Below are positions 1-5,868 of a stretch of DNA of 5,868 nucleotides, one piece after another. The notes beneath the pieces were generated by a model. That model made no database searches and had not been told where the DNA came from. It saw only the letters and a list, made by a program, of their open reading frames with translations. The stretch comes from Bacillota bacterium. Lineage in GTDB: Bacteria > Bacillota > Clostridia > Acetivibrionales > DTU013. The stretch covers positions 1 through 5,868 of the forward strand of contig JAEZMC010000304.1 in NCBI GenBank assembly GCA_023435805.1. The letters run 5' to 3'. Each line of letters begins with the position of its first letter. Within the stretch, counting starts at the first letter, position 1. A program made the position numbers and the translations under genes.

Positions 1-453
1 GAGCTGTCGGCAAAATACACGGGTGCTTTGATTGTCATAGAGCGGAACACCAAAATCGGCGAAATTATCAATACGGGCACACAGCTGGACTCCAATGTTT
101 CGAGTGAGCTGATCCTCAATCTTTTCGTACCGGATACGCCGCTGCACGATGGAGCGCTGATCATACGGGACAACCGGATCAAAGCCGCAGCCTGCTTCCT
201 CCCGCTCACAGACAATCCAAACCTCAGCAAGGAGCTGGGCACCAGGCACAGGGCTGCACTGGGCATAACCGAAGTGTCGGATTCCATTGCCGTGGTGGTA
301 TCGGAGGAGTCCGGCAAAATCTCCTTTGCACTGAACGGAGGCCTGACCAGGAACCTGACCCCCGATATGCTCCGCAAAGCGCTGAACAAGAATCTTCTGT
401 ACAGCGGAGAAAAAACTAAAAAAATTGGATTATGGAGGGTAAAAGCCAAGTGA
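1..453 (+). CDS. cdaA: Diadenylate cyclase CdaA (DacA), C-terminal part, 5' truncated by window edge
   Basis: Condenses two ATP into cyclic di-AMP at the inner face of the membrane. The frame is open from base 1, so the TTG at 28 is an internal codon, not the start. The 150 visible residues are most of the DAC (DisA_N) catalytic domain. They include the LHDGALI motif (DGA at visible residues 50-52), the GTRHRAALG motif (RHR at 82-84) and the SEESG stretch (101-105), which together form the ATP-binding and catalytic site. The DGA-to-RHR spacing of 32 residues equals that of Listeria CdaA (171 and 203, from memory). By that comparison about 120 N-terminal residues, including the three membrane helices of the CdaA class, lie outside the window. 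No active-site residue is missing. A short basic tail (ending WRVKAK) follows the domain. The stop overlaps the cdaR start by 4 bases, which suggests translational coupling. The downstream cdaR and glmM genes favour CdaA over DisA or CdaS. Confidence 0.96.
   Translation, partial: ELSAKYTGALIVIERNTKIGEIINTGTQLDSNVSSELILNLFVPDTPLHDGALIIRDNRIKAAACFLPLTDNPNLSKELGTRHRAALGITEVSDSIAVVVSEESGKISFALNGGLTRNLTPDMLRKALNKNLLYSGEKTKKIGLWRVKAK
434..439 (+). promoter_or_regulatory. Shine-Dalgarno site GGAGGG deciding the cdaR start
   Basis: GGAGGG ends 10 bases before the GTG at 450. The competing in-frame ATG at 432 overlaps this site and has only A-rich sequence (AAAACTAAAAAAATTGG) upstream, with no SD. 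This favours the GTG start and a four-base GTGA overlap with the cdaA stop. Confidence 0.75.
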
Positions 454-1685
454 ACGATTTGTTCAAGAAAGATATTACAATTAAAATAGCGTCTGTTTTG
501 ATTGCAGTCACTTTCTGGCTCTATGTCTCCAACATAGCCAACCCCTATTCGGTTAAGACCTTTTACAACATACCGTTGAAAATGGAAAACGAAAGCTTTT
601 TGGATGATAACGGCTATACGATCAAGAGCATGGACAGAACAAGCATCGATATAACGATCAGAGGCCGTCAGGAAGCCATCGACAAAATCAGGTCAAGCGA
701 TTTTGAAACCCTGCTGGATTTGTCTCAGATTCAGTCTGTTGACGATAAAAAGCTTATGATAACAGAACCGGTTTGCACCCAAAAGGATGTCACCATTGTT
801 TCCTACAGCCCAACGATTATTAATGTGCAGCTTGCCAGGAACAAGAGCGGTTCCTTCCCGGTAGAGCTGAAATCGAATATTACGATGAAGCCGGGCTTTG
901 TTCTGGTGAATACGGTGTTATCACCCGAGTCCATCACCATAGGCGGCGAAGAATCCATTATCGACAGTGTCGGCTCGATAAAAGCCAACCTGGAATTAAA
1001 GAACCTGGACCGCGATACGACGACAACGGTGGAATGCAAGGTCTACAACAAGGAAGGAAAGGAAATCAGCAGCCTGAGCAACGGCCTGAAGGTGAACGTT
1101 ACACTGGAGGTCGCCAAAGAGGTGCCGATTTCTCTTGTTACGCGCGGAAGACTCGCCGCCGATTATGTGGAGACGCTCAGGGTGATCGAGCCTGTAAAGG
1201 CTTTGATAACAGGCGCGGCTGAAACATTGGGAAGCATTTCCGAATTGAAGACGGAGCCTGTGGATATTGACAATATTACCGGCAACTTTACAAAAGCCGT
1301 TTCAATTGTCGTACCGGAAGGCGTGAAGCTGGTCAACGGGCAAAAAGAGATTACGGTCAGCATCAATGTTGAAAAACTGATGCTCCGCGATATTGAACTG
1401 GTCAACAACGATATTTCCATATTGAATGCGGTCAACGACGGGTCGCTGACCTATGAAATCAAAACAGATAAACTGGTGCTCCAGTTTAAAGGAAAGCAGG
1501 CCGACCTCAATACCATCTCGCCTGAAAGCCTGAAGCCTGCGGTGGATGTTGCCGGACTTGCCGAGGGTACATACAAGCTGCCGTTGAATGTAACCATGCC
1601 CTCGCAGGTTAAACTAACGCAGCAGGCTCAGGTGGAGGTAGTCATATCCAAAACGGCGGAAACGCCTGCAACGACAGTACCGTAA
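450..1685 (+). CDS. cdaR: CdaA regulatory protein CdaR (YbbR-domain, membrane anchored)
   Basis: Membrane-anchored, outward-facing partner of CdaA that modulates c-di-AMP synthesis in other Firmicutes. With the GTG start it is 411 residues. Residues about 9-27 (ITIKIASVLIAVTFWLYV) form one hydrophobic N-terminal anchor with a lysine-rich cytoplasmic start. The rest is hydrophilic and beta-rich and breaks into four YbbR-type repeats at roughly 37-128, 136-221, 224-310 and 314-400. Each repeat carries variants of the pattern 'V.I.G....I..I......VD(L/I)......G' (for example ITIRGRQEAIDKI, ITIGGEESIIDSV, ALITGAAETLGSI). Four repeats is the usual number for CdaR. The C-terminus is a short Thr/Pro/Ala tail. 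The ATG at 432 would add six residues (417 aa) but lacks an SD; GTG at 450 has GGAGGG at 10 bases and overlaps the cdaA stop, so coupled translation is likely. No sign of truncation or frameshift. Confidence 0.93.
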   Translation: MNDLFKKDITIKIASVLIAVTFWLYVSNIANPYSVKTFYNIPLKMENESFLDDNGYTIKSMDRTSIDITIRGRQEAIDKIRSSDFETLLDLSQIQSVDDKKLMITEPVCTQKDVTIVSYSPTIINVQLARNKSGSFPVELKSNITMKPGFVLVNTVLSPESITIGGEESIIDSVGSIKANLELKNLDRDTTTTVECKVYNKEGKEISSLSNGLKVNVTLEVAKEVPISLVTRGRLAADYVETLRVIEPVKALITGAAETLGSISELKTEPVDIDNITGNFTKAVSIVVPEGVKLVNGQKEITVSINVEKLMLRDIELVNNDISILNAVNDGSLTYEIKTDKLVLQFKGKQADLNTISPESLKPAVDVAGLAEGTYKLPLNVTMPSQVKLTQQAQVEVVISKTAETPATTVP

Positions 1686-1719
1686 GGGTTTGTGGAAGCC
1701 CGTTTGAAGGTGATACTTT

Positions 1720-3312
1720 ATGAGATTGATGATAACAGACCTCAGGCTGCCGCTTGACGGTGGCATGGAGGAACTGAAAAAAATGGCGGCCCGCAGGCTG
1801 GGGTTGCCTGTTAAAGAATTTTTACAATTCAAAATAACAAGAGAAGCCATCGATGCCCGAAGAAAACCCGACGTAAGCCGGGTTTATTCAGTTTTGGCGG
1901 AAATTCCGGATAACCGGACTTTCAAAATGGGCAGCGGTATCAGGGAGTGGGCTGAGGAATCCGAAGAAAAGCTCATACCGGGCAGCCGGAAGCTGGAGGG
2001 TCGTCCCGTAGTTATCGGCAGCGGACCTGCCGGAATCTTTGCGGCGCTGACACTGGCCGCAGCCGGTTACAGACCGCTGGTGCTGGAACGCGGAGAGCCG
2101 GTTGAGGCAAGGGCGGCTACCGTGGACGCTTACTGGAAGGGCGGGACGCTGAACCCGGAAAGCAATGTGCAGTTCGGCGAGGGGGGAGCAGGTACCTTCT
2201 CCGACGGAAAGCTCACCACCCGTATCAACGACCGGCGCTGCGAGAAAGTACTGCAGCAATTTTACCAGGCGGGGGCCGCAGAGGAAATCCTGTACAAGGC
2301 CAAGCCCCATATTGGGTCCGACGTACTGCGGGTCGTGACGGCAAACATGCGCCGCCGCCTCATCGAGCTCGGCGGAGAGATACGGTTCAATGCAAAGGCA
2401 ACCTCCCTTATCATACGGAAGGGACGTATCGAAGGAGTGGAAATCAACGGCGTTGAAAAAATGGAAGCCGGAGTGGTGGTGCTTGCCATCGGGCACAGCG
2501 CCCGGGACACGTTTTTCAGCCTGCACCGGAGCGGCGTTGCCATGGTCCCAAAGCCCTTTTCCATAGGGGTACGCATTGAGCATCGTCAGGAGCTGATCAA
2601 CCTGGCGCAATACGGCTCAGCCGGAATCAATGCGGTACTTGGAGCGGCGGATTACCAGCTTTCCCAGAAAACCGGCAGCAGGACGGCGTATTCCTTCTGT
2701 ATGTGTCCCGGCGGAGTGGTGGTGGCTTCGGCGTCCGAGCCGGATACCGTCGTAACCAACGGGATGAGCTATTTTGCCAGGGACCTGGAGAATGCCAACA
2801 GTGCGTTCGTTGTATCGGTTGAACCGGGTGATTTCGAAGGCAGCCATCCCCTTGCCGGTGTGGAATTCCAGAGGCGCTGGGAGGGAAAAGCCTTCGAAGC
2901 AGGCGGGTCTAGCGGAGCCGCGCCGGTCCAGCGGCTGGCCGATTTTCTGGATGGAAGGGCATCGACAGCTTACGGCGGCGTGAAACCGAGCTATACGGGA
3001 AATGTGGCATTTGCCGACCTGAACGGCTGTCTACCCTCGTTTGTCACCTCCTCGATGAAGGAAGCCATAACCTATTTCGATCGCAGGCTCAAGGGCTTTG
3101 CAGCAGGTGATGCGATACTGACAGGCGTTGAAACCAGAACCTCTTCACCGATACGCATCACGCGGGGCGATACGCTTGAAGCCCTGGGAATTGTCGGGCT
3201 GTATCCCGCCGGTGAAGGCGCGGGCTATGCCGGAGGGATCGTGAGCGCCGCAGTGGACGGTATCCGCATCGCGGAGCAGATCATACGCACCTATGCGCCA
3301 ACGGCCGGATGA
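1720..3312 (+). CDS. Uncharacterised FAD-dependent dehydrogenase (COG2509-like)
   Basis: 530-residue predicted cytosolic flavoprotein; substrate unknown. Residues 1-62 form the small alpha/beta N-terminal domain typical of this family (ITDLRLPLDGG..., then ITREAIDARRKP). A Rossmann fold follows: VVIGSGPAGIFAALTLAAAGY from about residue 97, with the acidic ribose-binding E123 in VLERG. Further family-type blocks are QFGEGGAGTFSDGKL (151-165), VVLAIGHSARDTF (253-265), ETRTSSPIRI (471-480) and GLYPAGEGAGYAGGIVSA (493-510), the last being the usual second FAD-contact motif. Full length for the family, no frameshift. No signal peptide or membrane helix seen. Start: ATG preceded by GAAGGTGAT (1706-1714), a fair SD; an ATG at codon 4 is a less likely start. 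It lies 34 bases after cdaR with no terminator, so it is probably co-transcribed. From memory, this family often sits near cdaR/glmM in clostridia, but I know of no demonstrated role there. Confidence 0.88.
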   Translation: MRLMITDLRLPLDGGMEELKKMAARRLGLPVKEFLQFKITREAIDARRKPDVSRVYSVLAEIPDNRTFKMGSGIREWAEESEEKLIPGSRKLEGRPVVIGSGPAGIFAALTLAAAGYRPLVLERGEPVEARAATVDAYWKGGTLNPESNVQFGEGGAGTFSDGKLTTRINDRRCEKVLQQFYQAGAAEEILYKAKPHIGSDVLRVVTANMRRRLIELGGEIRFNAKATSLIIRKGRIEGVEINGVEKMEAGVVVLAIGHSARDTFFSLHRSGVAMVPKPFSIGVRIEHRQELINLAQYGSAGINAVLGAADYQLSQKTGSRTAYSFCMCPGGVVVASASEPDTVVTNGMSYFARDLENANSAFVVSVEPGDFEGSHPLAGVEFQRRWEGKAFEAGGSSGAAPVQRLADFLDGRASTAYGGVKPSYTGNVAFADLNGCLPSFVTSSMKEAITYFDRRLKGFAAGDAILTGVETRTSSPIRITRGDTLEALGIVGLYPAGEGAGYAGGIVSAAVDGIRIAEQIIRTYAPTAG

Positions 3313-3387
3313 AGTTCCGTAACCGGTATCCGGATTGCGGTGACCGCATGCTATTGCCGCACGACCGTCCCGGCTTTATGAAAATAT

Positions 3388-3393
3388 AGAAGG
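3388..3393 (+). promoter_or_regulatory. Shine-Dalgarno site AGAAGG deciding the rlmA start
   Basis: AGAAGG lies 8 bases before the TTG at 3402, an ideal spacing. The upstream in-frame starts GTG 3393 and TTG 3396 overlap or abut this site and would have no SD at a workable distance. Confidence 0.7.
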
Positions 3394-3401
3394 TGTTGAC
3401 T

Positions 3402-4247
3402 TTGAAGAAAAAAACCATATTGCAGTGTCCGAATTGTACATACCCTTTAATGCAGGGCGAAAAGCAGTACTTTTGTGCCAAGGGGCACAGCTTTGATATC
3501 GCCGGAAAGGGATACGTGAACCTGCTGCTGCCTGGCCATACGGGTGCAGGCACACCGGGGGACAGCAGGGAGCTGCTCCGGAGCAGGAGAGAATTTCTGG
3601 ACAAGGGATATTATGAAAGATTTTCCGACCAACTGAATGAGTTGGCCGATTCCGCACTGCAGAAAAGCAACGGGACGGGAGAGACTACGAACCTTCTTGA
3701 CGTCGGGTGCGGCGAAGGCTATTATATCGCCAGACTGAAAAAAAGGCTGACGGACCTGTACGGCTCGAAGGGAACAGACTATTACGGGATCGACGTTTCA
3801 AAAAATGCCGTGTATTATGCCGCAGGCCGGGACAAAGACATCCGTTTTGCCGTGGCGAGCAATTATCACATACCGGTTTTAAAAAGGTCAGTTGACTGTA
3901 TCCTGTGTATTTTTGCACCCCGTGATGAAAAAGAATTCCGGCGTATCCTCAAGCCCGGCGGGGAGGTTGTTGTAGCCGCCCCCGGCGCGAAGCATTTGTA
4001 CAGCTTCAGGAAGCTGCTGTATGAGAGCCCTGAACTGATCGGCCAGAAGGGAACGCTGGGGGAGGGCTTCAAGCTTCTGGAACAGCGGAATGTAAGCTGG
4101 GAGTTTCAGCTGGACAGCAAAGAGGATGTATGGAATCTTTTTATGATGACACCATACAGCCGCCATGCGGATGTGGAAGCTGTGAAGAACCTGCAGGAAT
4201 TTTCAACGGAGGCGGACATCGTCATACGTGTCTACCGTAAGGCGTAA
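3402..4247 (+). CDS. rlmA: 23S rRNA (guanine-N1)-methyltransferase, RlmA family
   Basis: SAM-dependent methylation of N1 of a guanine in hairpin 35 of 23S rRNA: G745 for RlmA(I), G748 for RlmA(II), the latter known as TlrB and linked to tylosin response. Using the TTG start it is 281 residues. A zinc site C9-x2-C12-x12-C25-x3-H29 reproduces the exact spacing of E. coli RlmA (Cys5, Cys8, Cys21, His25), followed by the family-typical HSFDIAGKGYVNLL. SAM motif I is LLDVGCGEGYY (98-108), motif II is YGIDVSKNAV, then FAVASNYHIPV, IFAPRDEKEFRRILKPGGEV, and the C-terminal MTPYS (249-253). The SD AGAAGG supports TTG 3402; GTG 3393 would give 284 residues. It starts 89 bases after the FAD gene. That gap holds only a small stem-loop (TGCGG/CCGCA, 3336-3348) and no terminator. 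Traits of both subfamilies are present, so target G745 versus G748 is not settled; G748 is the Gram-positive default. Confidence 0.9.
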   Translation: MKKKTILQCPNCTYPLMQGEKQYFCAKGHSFDIAGKGYVNLLLPGHTGAGTPGDSRELLRSRREFLDKGYYERFSDQLNELADSALQKSNGTGETTNLLDVGCGEGYYIARLKKRLTDLYGSKGTDYYGIDVSKNAVYYAAGRDKDIRFAVASNYHIPVLKRSVDCILCIFAPRDEKEFRRILKPGGEVVVAAPGAKHLYSFRKLLYESPELIGQKGTLGEGFKLLEQRNVSWEFQLDSKEDVWNLFMMTPYSRHADVEAVKNLQEFSTEADIVIRVYRKA

Positions 4248-4291
4248 GCGCGGGTGTTTAAGCAATGCGGCAGCATACCGTGAAAAATATA

Positions 4292-4320
4292 TTGTGGGAA
4301 AACCGGTAAATCGCTATAAT
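4292..4320 (+). promoter_or_regulatory. Sigma-A-type promoter for glmM
   Basis: TTGTGG (-35, 4292-4297) and a perfect TATAAT (-10, 4315-4320) are separated by exactly 17 bases. Transcription would start near A4327, giving a leader of about 135 bases before glmM. The -35 matches TTGACA only in its first three bases, so strength may be moderate. There is no terminator between rlmA and this promoter, so read-through from the upstream operon probably adds to glmM expression. Confidence 0.7.
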
Positions 4321-4331
4321 GAGGATATGCT

Positions 4332-4354
4332 GAACGGATCAAAAAGATCCGTTC
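4332..4354 (+). other. Perfect 9-bp stem-loop at the 5' end of the glmM leader
   Basis: GAACGGATC (4332-4340) and GATCCGTTC (4346-4354) are perfect inverted copies around an AAAAA loop. It begins about five bases after the predicted transcription start. No T-run follows, so it is not an intrinsic terminator. A 5'-terminal stem-loop like this could protect the mRNA from 5'-end-dependent decay, or form one arm of a regulatory leader. It could also be a binding site for a dimeric protein acting on DNA just downstream of the promoter. The structure is visible; the function is inferred. Confidence 0.6.
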
Positions 4355-4388
4355 CACGAAAGCGGCGTTTTCACGCAGGCTTGATATA

Positions 4389-4419
4389 GGAAGGCTGCCA
4401 TCATAAAAGGGCAGCTTCC
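4389..4419 (+). other. Second leader stem-loop (10 bp with one bulged G) upstream of the glmM SD
   Basis: GGAAG-G-CTGCC (4389-4399) pairs with GGCAGCTTCC (4410-4419): two 5-bp helices separated by a single bulged G4394, around a 10-base A-rich loop (ATCATAAAAG). No T-run follows, so it is not a terminator. It ends 27 bases before the glmM SD. It does not match the glmS ribozyme core or any riboswitch consensus I recognise. Confidence 0.55.
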
Positions 4420-4445
4420 AGGGAATGAGAAGGAAACAACATTAC

Positions 4446-4451
4446 AGGGGG
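4446..4451 (+). promoter_or_regulatory. Shine-Dalgarno site AGGGGG for glmM
   Basis: AGGGGG ends 10 bases before the ATG at 4462, an acceptable spacing. A better SD core, AAGGA at 4430-4434, lies too far from the ATG to serve this start. Confidence 0.65.
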
Positions 4452-4461
4452 ATCAACATAT

Positions 4462-5811
4462 ATGGCTAGATTATTCGGTACGGATGGCGTGAGGGGCGTT
4501 GCTAATTCCGAGCTTACCGCGGAGCTCGCGTACAGGCTTGGGCAGGCAGGCGCATACGTGCTGACGGCTGAGACACATCATACACCTAAAATATTGGTCG
4601 GGATGGATACAAGAATCTCCGGACACATGCTGGAGGCTGCGCTTGTGGCAGGCATCTGTTCCGTTGGCGCGGAGGCTATCTGCCTCGGCGTGATACCTAC
4701 ACCGGCCGTCGCCTATCTGACCAGATATTATAAAGCAGATGCAGGCGTTGTGATATCCGCTTCGCACAATCCTTTTGAATTCAATGGGATCAAATTCTTC
4801 AACGCAAATGGATACAAACTGCCGGACAGCACAGAGGACAGAATTGAAGAGCTGATACGGAACGGAGCGGAAGAGCTTCCGCTGCCGACCGGTGAAGGCG
4901 TAGGGAAAAAACGCACGGAAGAAAACGCGCTGCGTGACTATATGCATTTTCTGAAGGGCACGGTAAAGGGCGACCTGAAAGGCTTAAAAATCGCCATTGA
5001 CTGCGCAAACGGCGCCTCTTACGAAGCTGCGCCCCAATTGCTTGCCGAGCTCGGAGCAGAGGTGTTTACCATCAACAACCAGCCTAACGGAGTCAATATC
5101 AACAAAAACTGCGGCTCCACCCATATGGCGGAGCTGAAGCGGTTTGTCACCGAATGCGGCGCGGATATGGGCTTTGCCTTTGACGGCGACGCGGACAGGG
5201 TGCTGGCGGTGGACGAAAACGGAAGCATGGTTGACGGGGACCAGATCATGGCCATTATAGGCCTGGCCTTAAAGCAGGAGGGCCGGCTTGAAAAGAACAC
5301 CATCGTTGCAACGGTCATGAGCAACCTGGGCCTTGACATCATGGCGCAGCAAAACGGTCTGCAGCTCGCGAAAACCAAGGTGGGTGACAGGTATGTGCTG
5401 GAGGAGATGCTGGATAAAGGTTATATCCTTGGTGGTGAACAGTCCGGACATGTCATATTCCTGGAGCACAATACCACAGGCGACGGCCTTCTGACTGCTC
5501 TGCAGCTGCTCAGCGTGCTGAAGGCCTCCGGCAGGAAGCTTTCGGAGCTGGCCGGGGTCATGCAGGTGCTGCCGCAGGTGTTGAAAAACGCAAAGGTAAA
5601 GAATGAGAAGAAGTACCATTATATGGAGGATGAACTGGTTGCACGCTTGTGCTGTGAGCTGGAGTCCGAATTCCACGGCGAAGGCAGGGTGCTGATCAGG
5701 CCATCCGGAACGGAGCCCCTGGTGCGCGTTATGATCGAGGGCAAGGATGTGGACTATATTTCCCAAAGAGCCGCCGAACTGGCCGACATCATTGAGGAAA
5801 GGCTCGGGTAA
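4462..5811 (+). CDS. glmM: Phosphoglucosamine mutase GlmM
   Basis: Converts glucosamine-6-phosphate to glucosamine-1-phosphate in the cytosol, feeding GlmU and UDP-GlcNAc for peptidoglycan. In Bacillus, Listeria and others GlmM also binds CdaA and inhibits c-di-AMP production. The 449-residue length is normal for the alpha-D-phosphohexomutase family. Motifs in order: LFGTDGVRGVAN at the N-terminus; phosphoserine loop VVISASHNPFEFNGIKFF with catalytic Ser101; metal-binding loop DGDADR (241-246); sugar-recognition loop GGEQSGH (324-330); phosphate-binding RPSGTEPLVRVM (413-424). All catalytic residues are present. The start ATG fits the family's MARLFGTDGVRG beginning and has AGGGGG at 10 bases. 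It is the last gene before a strong terminator. It has its own promoter 140 bases upstream but can also receive read-through from cdaA-cdaR, the usual operon partners. Confidence 0.98.
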   Translation: MARLFGTDGVRGVANSELTAELAYRLGQAGAYVLTAETHHTPKILVGMDTRISGHMLEAALVAGICSVGAEAICLGVIPTPAVAYLTRYYKADAGVVISASHNPFEFNGIKFFNANGYKLPDSTEDRIEELIRNGAEELPLPTGEGVGKKRTEENALRDYMHFLKGTVKGDLKGLKIAIDCANGASYEAAPQLLAELGAEVFTINNQPNGVNINKNCGSTHMAELKRFVTECGADMGFAFDGDADRVLAVDENGSMVDGDQIMAIIGLALKQEGRLEKNTIVATVMSNLGLDIMAQQNGLQLAKTKVGDRYVLEEMLDKGYILGGEQSGHVIFLEHNTTGDGLLTALQLLSVLKASGRKLSELAGVMQVLPQVLKNAKVKNEKKYHYMEDELVARLCCELESEFHGEGRVLIRPSGTEPLVRVMIEGKDVDYISQRAAELADIIEERLG

Positions 5812-5824
5812 TTTGGAAAGGAAA

Positions 5825-5868
5825 ATAAAAGAGGCTGCAGTTGAGATATACTGCAGCCTCTTTTATAT
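5825..5868 (+). terminator. Rho-independent terminator after glmM
   Basis: A perfect 17-bp stem (5825-5841 with 5850-5866) encloses an 8-base loop, TGAGATAT. The GC core is GAGGCTGCAG/CTGCAGCCTC, followed by TTTTAT as the U-rich tail. The 5' arm starts with ATAAAA, so the minus strand also has a T-rich tail and the element may terminate in both directions. It sits 13 bases after the glmM stop and ends the transcription unit, so glmS, if adjacent, is not expressed from this transcript. Confidence 0.95.

Noticed and set aside
1888..2610. 240-codon open frame on the minus strand inside the FAD dehydrogenase gene
   Set aside because: It lies antisense to a clearly conserved flavoprotein, has no SD or recognisable domain, and its residue mix (many His, Arg, Pro, Cys, Gln) is typical of a shadow frame.
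2466..2735. Near-repeat GGAGTGGTGGTG at two places in the FAD dehydrogenase gene
   Set aside because: Both copies encode Gly-Val-Val-Val beta-strand segments; the similarity follows from the protein sequence and is not a DNA element.
3354..3382. Possible promoter TTGCCG-17-TATGAA ahead of rlmA
   Set aside because: The predicted transcript would start at about 3389, on the rlmA SD itself, leaving no usable ribosome-binding site. The boxes are also poor matches.
4332..4354. Reading the first leader hairpin as an intrinsic terminator for rlmA
   Set aside because: It is followed by CCACGAAAGC, not a T-run, and it lies downstream of the glmM promoter.
4279..4375. 8-base inverted repeat CGTGAAAA (4279-4286) and TTTTCACG (4368-4375) flanking the glmM promoter
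   Set aside because: An 8-base complementary pair with free spacing is not surprising in a 214-base gap. The left arm lies upstream of the predicted start, so it would be absent from transcripts made from that promoter.
4425..4469. 14-codon upstream ORF (ATG at 4425) ending at a TAG that overlaps the glmM start
   Set aside because: No SD at a workable distance from its ATG, and its apparent overlap with glmM is easily due to chance. The encoded peptide (MRRKQHYRG...) has no leader-peptide signature such as a codon run.
5269..5766. 165-codon open frame on the minus strand inside glmM
   Set aside because: Fully antisense to the conserved C-terminal half of GlmM. There is no start signal and no domain; it is a composition artefact.

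Overview
The window looks like a piece of chromosome from a Gram-positive, clostridia-type bacterium. The reasons are the cdaA-cdaR...glmM arrangement, strong purine-rich Shine-Dalgarno (SD) sites, GTG and TTG starts, a sigma-A-like promoter and a classic Rho-independent terminator. All genes are on the + strand and tightly spaced. Base composition is intermediate, with no mobile element, phage gene, CRISPR array, tRNA or rRNA visible. The assignment to Clostridia is an inference from gene order and protein character; the genus cannot be read from the window.

Layout: (1) 1-453, the C-terminal catalytic part of the membrane diadenylate cyclase CdaA, truncated by the window edge; (2) 450-1685, its membrane-anchored regulator CdaR (YbbR), overlapping cdaA by 4 bases; (3) 1720-3312, an uncharacterised FAD-dependent dehydrogenase (COG2509-like); (4) 3402-4247, the zinc-binding 23S rRNA guanine-N1 methyltransferase RlmA; (5) 4248-4461, a 214-base gap holding a good sigma-A promoter and a leader with two strong stem-loops; (6) 4462-5811, phosphoglucosamine mutase GlmM; (7) 5825-5868, a long perfect terminator hairpin closing the unit.

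How they work together: CdaA makes cyclic di-AMP, which controls potassium and osmotic balance and is tied to cell-wall integrity. CdaR and GlmM are known partners that bind and modulate CdaA in other Firmicutes. GlmM also makes glucosamine-1-phosphate for peptidoglycan. Here two genes sit between cdaR and glmM, and glmM has its own promoter. GlmM, an enzyme and a putative CdaA brake, could therefore be made independently of the cyclase as well as by read-through.

I see no undescribed multi-gene system. The items most worth a second look are the structured glmM leader, the poorly understood FAD enzyme placed in a c-di-AMP/cell-wall operon, and the mixed RlmA(I)/RlmA(II) character of the methyltransferase.
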